DNA from: Candidatus Gastranaerophilales bacterium
GTDB lineage: Bacteria > Cyanobacteriota > Vampirovibrionia > Gastranaerophilales > Gastranaerophilaceae
Direction: 5' to 3'
Assembly (NCBI GenBank): GCA_944322615.1
Contig: CALUPH010000013.1
Coordinates: 1-53,182, forward strand
Length of the DNA: 53,182 nucleotides
In this document: positions 1 to 9,566 of the stretch, one piece after another
Layout: each line of letters opens with the position of its first letter
Numbering within the stretch: position 1 is the stretch's first letter
Notes under the pieces: generated by a model
Seen by the model: the letters and a program-made list of their open reading frames with translations, nothing else
Told to the model about the DNA's origin: nothing
Database searches by the model: none
Position numbers and translations under genes: made by a program

Positions 1-146
1 AATTATTATAATTGTAACAAATCCCCAAATCTCCTCCCAAGATTATTAAGTATTAGCTGCAGTGCAGCTTTTTTTTTGCATATTTTATTAATAGAAAATT
101 TACTTGATAATATAAATTTATGATGTAATATAATAATTAAGACCTT
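1..146. other. Intergenic edge with terminator, no gene seen
   Basis: No convincing coding frame is visible here. The stretch holds a hairpin terminator (55-77), probably for a gene left of the window, and AT-rich sequence that must contain the promoter of the tRNA gene. The minus-strand reading frame running through it is the antisense of the tRNA and is not a gene. Confidence 0.6.
55..77 (+). terminator. Rho-independent terminator at window edge
   Basis: The inverted repeat AGCTGC-AGT-GCAGCT is followed by an unbroken run of nine T. It would end transcription of a plus-strand gene lying to the left of the window. Confidence 0.75.
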
Positions 147-223
147 GTGCCTGTAGCTCAGCTGGATAGAGTGTTTGGCTACGAACCAAAAGGTCGGGGG
201 TTCGAATCCCTCCAGGCACGCCA
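147..223 (+). tRNA. tRNA-Arg (anticodon ACG)
   Basis: The 77-nt sequence folds into a cloverleaf. The acceptor stem is GTGCCTG/CAGGCAC with discriminator G and an encoded CCA end. The D-arm is GCTC...GAGT. The anticodon arm is TTTGG-CTACGAA-CCAAA with ACG in the loop. The T-arm is GGGGG-TTCGAAT-CCCTC. The anticodon ACG (inosine after deamination) reads CGN arginine codons. A hairpin terminator follows four bases after the CCA. Confidence 0.97.
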
Positions 224-226
224 TTT

Positions 227-249
227 ACTTCCGAAAGGAAGTTTTTTTG
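227..249 (+). terminator. Terminator of tRNA-Arg
   Basis: The stem ACTTCC-GAAA-GGAAGT carries a stable GAAA tetraloop and is followed by eight T. It lies immediately 3' of the tRNA and 20 bases before the end of the converging ABC-exporter gene. Confidence 0.85.
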
Positions 250-268
250 TTTGTCCTCTTTCTAATTC

Positions 269-2056
269 CTATGCAGATGGAACTGATTGCTTTTTAAACT
301 GCATTTCATATAAAGCTTTATATTTTCCGTTTGGTATTTTCATTAACTGTTCATGATTTCCAATTTCAGCTAAAACACCTTCGTTTATCACGGCAATTCT
401 GTCTGCATTTTGAATTGTAGATAATCTGTGAGCAATTACAAAAACTGTTTTATCTTTCATCAAATTATCAATAGCTTTTTGAACTATTGCTTCTGATTTA
501 TTATCCAGAGCTGAAGTTGCTTCGTCTAAAATTACTATTGGTGCATTTTTAATAAAAGCTCTTGCTATTGCAACACGCTGTTTTTGACCTCCGGACAATA
601 GAATACCGCGTTCTCCAATTTGTGTATCTATACCATCTTTCAAGGTAACAAGGAATTCATCCAAATATGCCATTTTTGTTGCTTGTTGAATTTCTTCATC
701 CGTTGCATTTAATTTTCCAAATAAAATATTTTCTCTTATTGTACCTGAGAATAAGAAGTTATCTTGAAATACAACAGAAATATTACCTCTTAAACTTTCT
801 AATGTATAATCTCGAATATCTATATCATCTATTAAGATATTACCGCTAACTACATCATAAAAACGTGGAAGCAAATTAACAATAGTTGTTTTACCACCAC
901 CTGAATTGCCCACGAGTGCAATTGTTTCACCTTTTTTTATTTCTAAATTTATATTTTTTAAGACTGGAACATTTGGAACATAATGAAAATTAACATTTTT
1001 AAAGGTTATTTTTGAATAATTAGGAGAAAGAATTCTTGCATTTTCTTTATTCCTTATTGAAGGAATTATAGCTAATTTATCAAATATTTGTTCTATTGCA
1101 AAAAATGACATTTGAACAGCATTTAAGTTATTACCAATATTCTTCACTGGTGTATATAAAAGAATTAAAGCAGTAATAAATGAAACAAAGTTGCCTGCCG
1201 TAATTTGTTCAGTTAAAATCAAATGACTGCCATAACCGATTGCAGCAGCTATTCCGATTGAAACTATTACATGCATAAATGGTGACAACCATTGTGTTTT
1301 TTGAACCATTTTTATTCGTAATTTAAATATATTCTTTAAAATCCAATCAAACTTATTTATTTCAGTATTTTCTAAGTTATAAGAAATTATTGTTTTATTT
1401 CCGGCATAAGTTTCATTATATGCTGTAATTATAGAAGCATCCGCAACAACTGTTTTTTCCAAAACTTCTTTTATGAGTTTTTGTAATTTAGCAACAGGCG
1501 CAAAAGCACTACCTAGAACGATTATTGCAATTAATGCTAATTGCCAAGAATTATAGAATAATACTGCTACTAATGAAATTGATGAAAAAATTCTTTGTAT
1601 AAATATACTTAAATTTGATAACAATCCTGAACAAGCATTATCTGCCATATTATTAAACTGGAATACTATATCTCCAGAGTTAAACTTATCATAATATGAT
1701 GTTGGAAGTGTTAATAGTTTTTTATACAAATCAAATTTTAAACCGTTAGTAATTTTCATACCTACCCAAGTGGATAAGTATGATGACAAATACTTTAAAA
1801 CACCTTGAATTGAAGTAAACGCAACAATTCCTAAAGGTATATACCAAGGTGAATAAAGGTTTTTCTCAACCATTACTAAATCCATATATGGTTTTAATGC
1901 CAACGCTATAACGGCATCTAATGAACCGATTGGTATACAAATCAACATTGATAATAAAGCCCTAAACCAAACCGGTTTGACATATGGCCACATTCTCATG
2001 TAATTTATATAAACTCGACTTTCTTTTATTAACCCTAAAAATTGCTTTATTTTCAT
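269..2056 (-). CDS. MsbA-type ABC exporter (fused membrane and ATPase domains)
   Basis: A 595-residue half-transporter with an N-terminal six-helix exporter domain (about residues 30-320) and a C-terminal ATPase domain. The ATPase shows Walker A GNSGGGKTT near residue 385, signature LSGGQKQR, Walker B IVILDEATSALD and the H-loop in VIAHRLST. The layout and length fit the MsbA/lipid-exporter family, which works as a homodimer flipping lipid-linked molecules across the inner membrane. It is the last gene of the minus-strand glycan run and starts directly after the stop codon of the preceding glycosyltransferase gene, so coupled translation is likely. From context I infer that it flips a glycolipid made by this locus; a drug-exporter role cannot be excluded. 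Confidence 0.92.
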   Translation of the reverse strand: MKIKQFLGLIKESRVYINYMRMWPYVKPVWFRALLSMLICIPIGSLDAVIALALKPYMDLVMVEKNLYSPWYIPLGIVAFTSIQGVLKYLSSYLSTWVGMKITNGLKFDLYKKLLTLPTSYYDKFNSGDIVFQFNNMADNACSGLLSNLSIFIQRIFSSISLVAVLFYNSWQLALIAIIVLGSAFAPVAKLQKLIKEVLEKTVVADASIITAYNETYAGNKTIISYNLENTEINKFDWILKNIFKLRIKMVQKTQWLSPFMHVIVSIGIAAAIGYGSHLILTEQITAGNFVSFITALILLYTPVKNIGNNLNAVQMSFFAIEQIFDKLAIIPSIRNKENARILSPNYSKITFKNVNFHYVPNVPVLKNINLEIKKGETIALVGNSGGGKTTIVNLLPRFYDVVSGNILIDDIDIRDYTLESLRGNISVVFQDNFLFSGTIRENILFGKLNATDEEIQQATKMAYLDEFLVTLKDGIDTQIGERGILLSGGQKQRVAIARAFIKNAPIVILDEATSALDNKSEAIVQKAIDNLMKDKTVFVIAHRLSTIQNADRIAVINEGVLAEIGNHEQLMKIPNGKYKALYEMQFKKQSVPSA

Positions 2057-3943
2057 TTATTTGTTATTAATCCCCATTAATTTCTTGACTGCTACTAACT
2101 TTTCTTTGTATATATTTTTTTTAATTATACACTTTTTACGAGCATTACCCCATAAAATGTTTCGTAATACTTTATATTTAAGAAATCTAAACTTATATTT
2201 TTTATAGAGCTTTATATTTTTTGTTTGACTTTGATTTTTATAATCAATCATATTTGAGATGATTAATTCATAAAATGGTGATTTTTTTGCATAATACCAC
2301 CAAATTTCGGCATATTCTTCTTCAGGATTATACCATGGTTTTATATTTCCCTGATAATGTATTATATATGGATGTTTCTTTGCTTCAATATACTTCTGCA
2401 GTATATTTAATGGCATCATTTCTCTATATTGAAATGTACGGATATCACTATTTTCATATTCATAGTTCCAATTCATTTCAATATATTTTACATCATCTTT
2501 ATAGTAAACATTTAAAACATCTTGATCTACAAATATCCATTTTTTTGAACAAGCTAATTTTATTAGATTTTCTTCATCTTTGTTCGCCCTCATCTTCTCT
2601 AAATTTAGAAGAAGAACCCCAGCTTGAAAATATTTAAATTCTGCATTATATCCTACTTCATTATCAATATAATTTTTCATGTTTGAATCAAGGTTTACCC
2701 AACCAGACATTACTGCACATATTGACGCACCAATAGTTTTACCGTTCAAAGATATATCATACAAATTTGCCAAATCTTCTTTAACTATGACATCTGCGTC
2801 TAAATATATACATTTATCATAACAACCTATTATTTCAGGAATAAAAAATCTTGCATATGTATCTATAGAAATATGTTCCAACTTATGAGGCACAGAAAAT
2901 TTTGATAATAATTTTTCTGTATTATGAAATTTTATAATAAATTTTTCATCAGATAAACTATTCCTTAAAATTTCCTTATTTTGAAGCGTAATATTTCTGC
3001 CTAAAATATGGATTTCGTATATATTTTCAGTCTTTATATTATCTTTTATAGACTGCAAACATACCTGTAAATACGGAATATAATCATTACTTGTTGCAAG
3101 CACTATTGGTATAATTTTTTTATCATATTCTATGTTTTTACAAATTTTATTTTCTTCAACATTTTCTATAAAACTTACTGGTAATTCTTTTATATTATAT
3201 TTTTCTGCATATAGCTTTCTAAAAAAGATATCTGTTAATCTTTCTGAAATAAAACCAATTGCCCTGTTTTGATATTTATCTTTTGAAGGTGAAATAACTA
3301 AACGTAATTCTAATAATATTGGAAATATCCAATTACAATATTCAAAGAATATATCTTTTTTCATAATAAACATATCCAAGAAATATGCATAACTGCTATT
3401 TTTATATTCTTCAACATATATTCTATAATCAGGATGTTTATTGATAAGTAAGCTTAATGCCTTATCTAAATCATCAACATTATGAGAATTTTTATATAAT
3501 TCATAATTATTCTTTGAGCCATTAACAGATTTATTTTCTATACGATTTGGAATAATAACATCGTATTGTTCAACCAGTTTTTTTATTTCCTCATCATTCA
3601 AATTATTTTTTAAATAATCCTCACTTAAGTCATTATATTTAACCAACCCCATAAAATCAGGCTTATAGTCTGCTCTGTCAAATAAAAAATGTCGGCGATA
3701 ATGCATAAAACCTATATAATCGGGATTCCCAATTTCCTCATAATTCTTCCAAGCCCAATATATTGCAGTTGTTTCACAAAATCTATTATTCAGTACTGAT
3801 ATGTTTTCACCTGTATCATCCCCAATCATTTCTTCAAAAGTTTCACCAGCTATTGCACGGCCTGTTTGTATTGGGATTATAATATCCGATCTAATTATTT
3901 TATGTTTATCCTTATATGAAACAAGCAATTTTATATTCTGCAT
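2057..3943 (-). CDS. Two-domain glycosyltransferase: DUF4422 + GT8
   Basis: A 628-residue protein. The N-terminal ~250 residues resemble DUF4422, a glycosyltransferase-like domain common in capsule loci, with the typical block YIGFMHYRRHFLF near residues 73-85. From about residue 277 a GT8 domain follows: the opening IVLATSNDYIPYL, the metal-binding YLDADVIV near 379, VDQDVLNVYY near 472 and HYQGNIKPW near the end. GT8 enzymes are retaining and use UDP-hexoses. The last ~50 residues are Lys/Tyr-rich and resemble the tail of the GT8 protein at 5194-6315, suggesting membrane attachment. The ATG has a good ribosome site (AGGAAAG). It lies between the aldolase and ABC-exporter genes. The sugar added is unknown. 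Confidence 0.88.
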   Translation of the reverse strand: MQNIKLLVSYKDKHKIIRSDIIIPIQTGRAIAGETFEEMIGDDTGENISVLNNRFCETTAIYWAWKNYEEIGNPDYIGFMHYRRHFLFDRADYKPDFMGLVKYNDLSEDYLKNNLNDEEIKKLVEQYDVIIPNRIENKSVNGSKNNYELYKNSHNVDDLDKALSLLINKHPDYRIYVEEYKNSSYAYFLDMFIMKKDIFFEYCNWIFPILLELRLVISPSKDKYQNRAIGFISERLTDIFFRKLYAEKYNIKELPVSFIENVEENKICKNIEYDKKIIPIVLATSNDYIPYLQVCLQSIKDNIKTENIYEIHILGRNITLQNKEILRNSLSDEKFIIKFHNTEKLLSKFSVPHKLEHISIDTYARFFIPEIIGCYDKCIYLDADVIVKEDLANLYDISLNGKTIGASICAVMSGWVNLDSNMKNYIDNEVGYNAEFKYFQAGVLLLNLEKMRANKDEENLIKLACSKKWIFVDQDVLNVYYKDDVKYIEMNWNYEYENSDIRTFQYREMMPLNILQKYIEAKKHPYIIHYQGNIKPWYNPEEEYAEIWWYYAKKSPFYELIISNMIDYKNQSQTKNIKLYKKYKFRFLKYKVLRNILWGNARKKCIIKKNIYKEKLVAVKKLMGINNK

Positions 3944-4093
3944 TATATACTTTCCTAGAACAATATTTAAAAAGTTTTATATAATCAATATTTATATATG
4001 AATTAAATTTTAGTATTAATTAGATTGTATAATAAACTTTTTGTATTTCAAAGTAACCAACGAAGCTAATTTTATAGTATACAATATCTAAAA

Positions 4094-5083
4094 TTATATA
4101 GAAGAATAAACTTTCTCTATAAGAGTTTTATCATATATGCCTCGTTTATCAGACGGAATTTTACTTAAAATTTTAAGAATTTTGTCATTTGTAATATTCT
4201 TTTTATCAATCAAATATTTCGCATAGTTAGGATGACAATGCAAAGAAGCAGAAATATAATATGGAATAGAATAGCCCCAAGGGAAAACTTTAAAAATTTT
4301 CAATATCTTTTCATCTATTAATTTTAATATATGTATTAATTCATAATGACCGTCTTTATTATCGTTAAGATATTTCATTAAAAGTTCTGTGCATAAATTC
4401 CCGGCACCTCGCCCCATCCCATAAGCCGTTGAATCAATAACAATAGTTCTTGATGTATTTTGCTCAATTAAAACTTGTGCATTTGAAAAAGATAACTGTA
4501 AATTATTATGAGAATGAAAACAAAGTATTATATTTTTATTTAACGTTTTATCAATTGTAGAAAATAAATTTAAAGTATCGTTATTATTCATTTCTCCTGT
4601 CGTATCAACAATAGAGAAACCTAACGGATTAATTCCATTAACTTCTTTTAATAAATCCATCAACTCTATTTTTGAATAAGAAATAGTGTTCATTGGATTT
4701 ATAAAGACTTTATATCCATTACTTATTAGTATTTTAGAATATTCCAAAGCCTCTTTAACTTGGTTCTTCTTAAATGTTACTTTTATAATTATATCTTTAT
4801 TTTTAAAATTAATCTTTTCAATTGGAACTTCGCCATAATTAATTAATAGAACTAACTGGGAGTTGAAACTTTTAGGAATAAATTTTTCTAACTGATTAAA
4901 ATCGGAAAACAAAGTTTTATCAACATCATAATCAGAATCTTTTATAATTCCGCATTCTATATAATCACAACCTGCTAAAACTAATTTTTCTATTATCGAT
5001 TTTATATTTTGTTGACCAAAATTCCAGTTATTTATATAACCGCCATCACGCAATGTACAATCAAGTATTTTGATATTTGACAT
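4094..5083 (-). CDS. HMGL-like aldolase-domain protein in glycan locus
   Basis: The 329-residue protein starts with ILDCTLRDGGY, the hallmark of the HMG-CoA lyase/DmpG/isopropylmalate synthase TIM-barrel family, where the Arg and Asp bind substrate and metal. The second metal motif is present as CFHSHNN, and DSTAYGMGRGAGN matches the conserved C-terminal loop. It is about the length of the barrel alone, without the communication domain of DmpG or the regulatory domain of LeuA. Family members appear in polysaccharide loci, where the substrate is generally unknown. The context suggests an aldol addition to or cleavage of a keto-acid or sugar-acid building block. The start is backed by AAGGAAG seven bases upstream. 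Confidence 0.82.
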   Translation of the reverse strand: MSNIKILDCTLRDGGYINNWNFGQQNIKSIIEKLVLAGCDYIECGIIKDSDYDVDKTLFSDFNQLEKFIPKSFNSQLVLLINYGEVPIEKINFKNKDIIIKVTFKKNQVKEALEYSKILISNGYKVFINPMNTISYSKIELMDLLKEVNGINPLGFSIVDTTGEMNNNDTLNLFSTIDKTLNKNIILCFHSHNNLQLSFSNAQVLIEQNTSRTIVIDSTAYGMGRGAGNLCTELLMKYLNDNKDGHYELIHILKLIDEKILKIFKVFPWGYSIPYYISASLHCHPNYAKYLIDKKNITNDKILKILSKIPSDKRGIYDKTLIEKVYSSI

Positions 5084-5193
5084 AACTTCCTTAACCTTTA
5101 AGTTAATATTACATCAAATTTAACTGTAAAAAAATATTTTGTATTTTCTAATAAAAAAAGAAAAAGCTAAATTAATTATAAATAAAATTTATA

Positions 5194-6315
5194 TTAAACA
5201 CTCTTAAAAGCTTGTTTAACCTGAAGTATTCTTCCCTTATATAAATTTTTCTTATAAATATAGTGTTCTTTTTTATGCTTGTTTATTGTAATAAGTTCCA
5301 GAAATTTAAATTTCCAATATTTTAAGCAATACAACTTATAATTTTTAACATTTTTAATGAAATATATGTTTGAATTATTATATTTTTCCAATTTTTTATC
5401 CATCATATTGGAAAGAATATATTCATAATATGGAGTCGTTTTGGCAACTTTCCACCAAACAGTAGCATAATCTTCACTAGCATCAATCCATGGCTTTGAG
5501 CGATCAGCAAAATGCAAAATTTTTGGATTTTTAACTGATAAATATTTATTCCTTATAAAGTCTGACATATTTTCAATATAGTTTTTAAGTTTCATATGTT
5601 TTTGCAATGGTGGATAATTCCATTCATTAGGTAGCCAATAACATTTATCATTTAGTAATTCATTCATAGCATCTTGATCAACAATATTGTAATTAAAATT
5701 ACATACCATATCCATCAACTTAGAGCTGCAATCGTGTAAATTAAAATAATCAATATTTATTAGCATTACTCCTGCTTGAAAATATCTATCAACATCTTTT
5801 AATTTCAATCTTTCATACATATAGTCAACTACTTTTTTACCATATATTCCTAACAATGCTGACATCAAACATTCTTCTGTTGCGGCTAATGCATAATCGG
5901 AGATATCATATTTGAATAAATTTTTGACATCTTCACATATTATTAAATCAGAATCTAAAAACAATATTTTTTTATAATTACTCATATATTTCGGAATAAT
6001 TAATCTAAAATAAGTTTCTATTGTTATATGAGCTGGTGTATACAAATTCAACTTATCAAAAAATTCTTTTACATTTACAAAGCGAATAGAAAAATTATCT
6101 TTATTACACATTTGTGTCAGAATTTTTTTATTATAGTCTGACATATCTTTTGTAAATACAACTAAATCATAATTATAAGAATCATCACTTTTATCTATAA
6201 TACTTTTTATTGTTACAGCAAGATATGGTGCAAATGAATCTGAAGAAGAAAATGTTATTGGTATAACATTTTCTTCAAATATTTTTTCTATTGGTTTAAT
6301 TGTTTCTAAATTCAT
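5194..6315 (-). CDS. GT8 family glycosyltransferase
   Basis: A single GT8 domain opens with VIPITFSSSDSFAPYLAV. It has the DxD-type metal motif FLDSDLII near residue 118, VDQDAMNELL and ILHFADRSKPW. I place the start at the ATG at 6315 rather than the in-frame TTG at 6342, because AGAAG lies at a proper distance before the ATG and family similarity begins just after it. The C-terminal ~55 residues are basic and aromatic (KYWKFKFLE, YIYKKNLYKGR), like the tail of the GT8 protein at 2057-3943. It is co-directional with the MBOAT gene 43 bases upstream. It probably adds a hexose to the repeat unit. Confidence 0.88.
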   Translation of the reverse strand: MNLETIKPIEKIFEENVIPITFSSSDSFAPYLAVTIKSIIDKSDDSYNYDLVVFTKDMSDYNKKILTQMCNKDNFSIRFVNVKEFFDKLNLYTPAHITIETYFRLIIPKYMSNYKKILFLDSDLIICEDVKNLFKYDISDYALAATEECLMSALLGIYGKKVVDYMYERLKLKDVDRYFQAGVMLINIDYFNLHDCSSKLMDMVCNFNYNIVDQDAMNELLNDKCYWLPNEWNYPPLQKHMKLKNYIENMSDFIRNKYLSVKNPKILHFADRSKPWIDASEDYATVWWKVAKTTPYYEYILSNMMDKKLEKYNNSNIYFIKNVKNYKLYCLKYWKFKFLELITINKHKKEHYIYKKNLYKGRILQVKQAFKSV

Positions 6316-6358
6316 ATATCTTCTGATTTCAATACATATCAAATACTAACATATAAAC

Positions 6359-7768
6359 TTAAAATCTAAAATAGATAAATGGATTATATGTATTTGATGC
6401 AATCATTGCAGCAGATAAAATAAATAACAATAATAAACCGACATTTATTGCTGATTTTGCAATTTTGTTTTCAACATTTTTTATTCTGCTGAATATTGGC
6501 GTTGCACATAAAATAGCAATTATTATAATCAAAATTTCATATGTTTGAGCATAATAACTAAATCCATATGCAATGTCTTCATTATTAATATTCATTAAAC
6601 CAAACATGTTTCTGATATATTCAAAAGCATATTTCATATCTTTGGCTCTGAATATTACCCAACCAATTATAAATATTAAAATACAATAAATATGTTGAAT
6701 AACTTTAAATTGTATATCTGTATATTTAGCTTCTATTTCTTTAATATTGACAATTTTTTCAATAATAATGAAAAGTCCTTGCCAAATACCCCAAATAACA
6801 AAGTTCCAAGCTGCTCCGTGCCAAATACCTGTCAAAAGAAATACTATTGCTAAATTTCTAATTGTTTGTTGTTTTGTGCCTCTGTTACCGCCAAGGGTAA
6901 TATAAACGTATTGTTTAAACCATGTTGATAACGAGATATGCCATCTTCTCCAAAATTCTGTGATTGATTTTGAAATATATGGATAATTAAAGTTTTCCAT
7001 AAACCTAAAGCCAAATATAAGCCCTAAACCAATTGCCATATCTGAATATCCTGAAAAATCAAAATATAGTTGGAGAGAATATGCAATAGAACCAAGCCAA
7101 GCTATAGAATGTGAAAACGTATGCGGATCTTGTGCAAAAATCTTATCAACAACTAATGCCAAAGTATTAGCAATAATTACTTTTTTTGAAAGTCCTACAA
7201 TAAAACGCTTTACACCTTCATTTACTTTATCAAAATTAACTTCTCTTGATTCAATTTGTTCTGATACATCATGATATTTAACGATAGGACCAGCAATAAG
7301 TTGTGGGAATAAACAAATATATAACGCTAACTTATATATATCTTTTTGTACCTTACATTCACCTCTATATACATCTATAACATATGATAATGCTTGGAAA
7401 GTATAGAATGAAATACCAATTGGCATTACTATATCAAGAAGTTGAAAATTTGAATGGAATATATTATTTATATTTTCAGTCAGAAAATTAAAATATTTGA
7501 AATAAAATAAAAATCCCAAATTTACAACTATCGTTGAAATTAAAGCCAACTTTTTATGACTGTTATATTTATCAATAGCAATTGCTCCAAAATAATTTAC
7601 TAAAATGGAAATTAGCATGATTGCTAAATATTTAGGTTCACCCCAAGCATAAAAAACAATACTTGCCAATAATAAAATCGGATTATGCAATTCCTTTTTC
7701 GTAACTAAATATAGAAACAAAACTATTGGAAGAAATACAAATAAAAAGGTCATTGAACTAAATAACAT
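6359..7768 (-). CDS. MBOAT family O-acyltransferase (AlgI/DltB-like)
   Basis: A 469-residue polytopic membrane protein with the AlgI-type start LFSSMTFLFVFLPIV, the block YPYISKSITEFWRRWHISLS, and the membrane-embedded catalytic His in GIWHGAAWNF near residue 315. MBOAT proteins of this branch pass acyl (usually acetyl) groups across the membrane to a periplasmic partner. Its ATG overlaps the stop codon of the upstream AlgX/J-like gene as TAATG and has a strong GGAGG ribosome site. The pair therefore forms a translationally coupled O-acylation module, probably acetylating the glycan made by this locus. Confidence 0.93.
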   Translation of the reverse strand: MLFSSMTFLFVFLPIVLFLYLVTKKELHNPILLLASIVFYAWGEPKYLAIMLISILVNYFGAIAIDKYNSHKKLALISTIVVNLGFLFYFKYFNFLTENINNIFHSNFQLLDIVMPIGISFYTFQALSYVIDVYRGECKVQKDIYKLALYICLFPQLIAGPIVKYHDVSEQIESREVNFDKVNEGVKRFIVGLSKKVIIANTLALVVDKIFAQDPHTFSHSIAWLGSIAYSLQLYFDFSGYSDMAIGLGLIFGFRFMENFNYPYISKSITEFWRRWHISLSTWFKQYVYITLGGNRGTKQQTIRNLAIVFLLTGIWHGAAWNFVIWGIWQGLFIIIEKIVNIKEIEAKYTDIQFKVIQHIYCILIFIIGWVIFRAKDMKYAFEYIRNMFGLMNINNEDIAYGFSYYAQTYEILIIIIAILCATPIFSRIKNVENKIAKSAINVGLLLLFILSAAMIASNTYNPFIYFRF

Positions 7769-9525
7769 TATTTTTCCTCCATAAATGAATTATTAATATT
7801 ATCTAAATTATCCATAGTCAAACATAAAATTAATATTTGTGGGTTATAGTCTAAAATATCTTTTTTATAATATTTTATTACTTTATACTGTTCTAAATTA
7901 GAAAGTTTTCCACTATTTAATCTATAATATTTTAAATTTTTAAATGAATAAGGAAGAAATCCGTTTAAATTTTCATGCATACTTGTACCCATTGATAATA
8001 CTTTAATATCCGGAGCTTCATTATAGCTATAATTTCTTCCTACTCTGTATGATGAATTGATATATTGGACAGTAAAATTTTGATTATCTTTATGGTCGTA
8101 GTATTTATATTCAACATCTAATATATTATTTATATTCCAGGTATATGGCTTCAATTGAGATTCTAAGAACCAACCGTCACGATATAGTCTTGCTATTTCA
8201 CTACGAATTTTATTACTAAAAGTTAGTTTATAATCATCCAAAGGAACTATATGAGTTTCCGGAAAATCTTTTATAATTTGTCTCATTAAAGCTTTATAAC
8301 CTATATAAGCACCAAAATCAGTCCAATGAGGGTCTGCTTTAAAGTATGTATAACCGTTTACAGTTGTATCTCTTAACTCTTCATAAGGAAATATTATATT
8401 AGCTTGTGCTTTTTTTCTAACTTCTTTTACTCTGTCAATATAATTTGAATAACTCTTTTTATTAAAATAAGACTCTAACTTAGAGTAATATATATCCGTA
8501 CTATCAGGTACAATTAATATGTATAATTTTATATTATTTTCTAAACAGAATTTATTGAAATTAGTAAACACTTGAGCTAATGTATTTACTTGTGATTTTC
8601 TTAGTTTCAAATCGGGATTTCTCTTTACAAACATATAGTTTGAATGTTTATCAAAAAGAACCTTCGGCGTTTCTATAACACTTTTACATATATAGATATA
8701 ATTCATATATGTATTAAATAGACAGTCTCTAAGATAAAATCTATCGTTAAAATAAGCTTCATAATCTTTGCCAAATGTATAGTTTATTGTTCCTTCCTTT
8801 GTTATTAAAGGTTTAAACTTTGCTAAGAAACGATTTTCTGTTTTAGATTTGTCACTATCATCAATATGACTCATAGGTAAAAACAAGAAAACAAAGAATG
8901 CCAATAAAAAGAATATCTCTATTCTTGATTGATTTTTTATATCCTTAAAATCTGCAATATAATTTGCTATTTTTAGTGATATTAAAAAAGATAGAACTAA
9001 AATAATTATTAAAGTATAAAAATCAACATTTATAGGTGAATGCAAACCTTGAAGTTCTTTATCATATAAAATTATACAAACAGGTTTTTTAGGAGTAAAT
9101 CTTACTTTTCCATCAACGATTGAAATATTCGCATCTGTTGATGTATAAGCTTTTAAATCTTTCAACTTATAATTTTTTCCAAAAACTATTGGAGAAAATT
9201 CATATATATTATTTGTGTCTAGATTAGCAAAAACAAGTCTTGCAAACTTTATATTTTTTATATCATTATATTTGAAATTATAAATACAAGGTTTATTTAT
9301 TTCTAACTTATGACGCTCACTATATCTCTTAACCTCTTTATAATGAGAAACATTACTAACAGCAAGTGTTATATTTGCAAAACTTTCTTGTGTAAGATTT
9401 GTTAAATTTACTTTTGCTTGTATTATTCCTTCTGAAGTATAAAAACTTCTGGTTACAAACAAAACAAAAATAGTTATTATTAAACTAACAACATATCTCT
9501 TTTTAATTACTAATTTTTCTTTCAT
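7768..9525 (-). CDS. AlgJ/AlgX-like SGNH acyltransferase partner of MBOAT
   Basis: A 585-residue protein with a membrane segment near residues 12-30 and two more near 170-222, then a soluble domain. The catalytic motif ADPHWTDFGAY (about residues 395-405) is the Asp-His motif of the AlgX/AlgJ/DHHW branch of SGNH hydrolases. A candidate nucleophile lies in SMGTSMHEN near residue 508, and DSTDIYYSK resembles the family's conserved block. Such proteins take acetyl groups from the MBOAT partner and put them on extracellular polysaccharide. The N-terminal ~165 residues form an unassigned β-rich extracytoplasmic part between the first two membrane segments, longer than in AlgJ. The gene overlaps the MBOAT gene by one base. 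Confidence 0.85.
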   Translation of the reverse strand: MKEKLVIKKRYVVSLIITIFVLFVTRSFYTSEGIIQAKVNLTNLTQESFANITLAVSNVSHYKEVKRYSERHKLEINKPCIYNFKYNDIKNIKFARLVFANLDTNNIYEFSPIVFGKNYKLKDLKAYTSTDANISIVDGKVRFTPKKPVCIILYDKELQGLHSPINVDFYTLIIILVLSFLISLKIANYIADFKDIKNQSRIEIFFLLAFFVFLFLPMSHIDDSDKSKTENRFLAKFKPLITKEGTINYTFGKDYEAYFNDRFYLRDCLFNTYMNYIYICKSVIETPKVLFDKHSNYMFVKRNPDLKLRKSQVNTLAQVFTNFNKFCLENNIKLYILIVPDSTDIYYSKLESYFNKKSYSNYIDRVKEVRKKAQANIIFPYEELRDTTVNGYTYFKADPHWTDFGAYIGYKALMRQIIKDFPETHIVPLDDYKLTFSNKIRSEIARLYRDGWFLESQLKPYTWNINNILDVEYKYYDHKDNQNFTVQYINSSYRVGRNYSYNEAPDIKVLSMGTSMHENLNGFLPYSFKNLKYYRLNSGKLSNLEQYKVIKYYKKDILDYNPQILILCLTMDNLDNINNSFMEEK

Positions 9526-9566
9526 TTTATTTTTCTTTCTTCTTAATATAACATTAGTCTTTTTTA

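Noticed and set aside
6-356. Open frames overlapping tRNA-Arg on both strands
   Set aside because: Both translate the tRNA or its antisense; the cloverleaf explains the sequence and no ribosome site is present.
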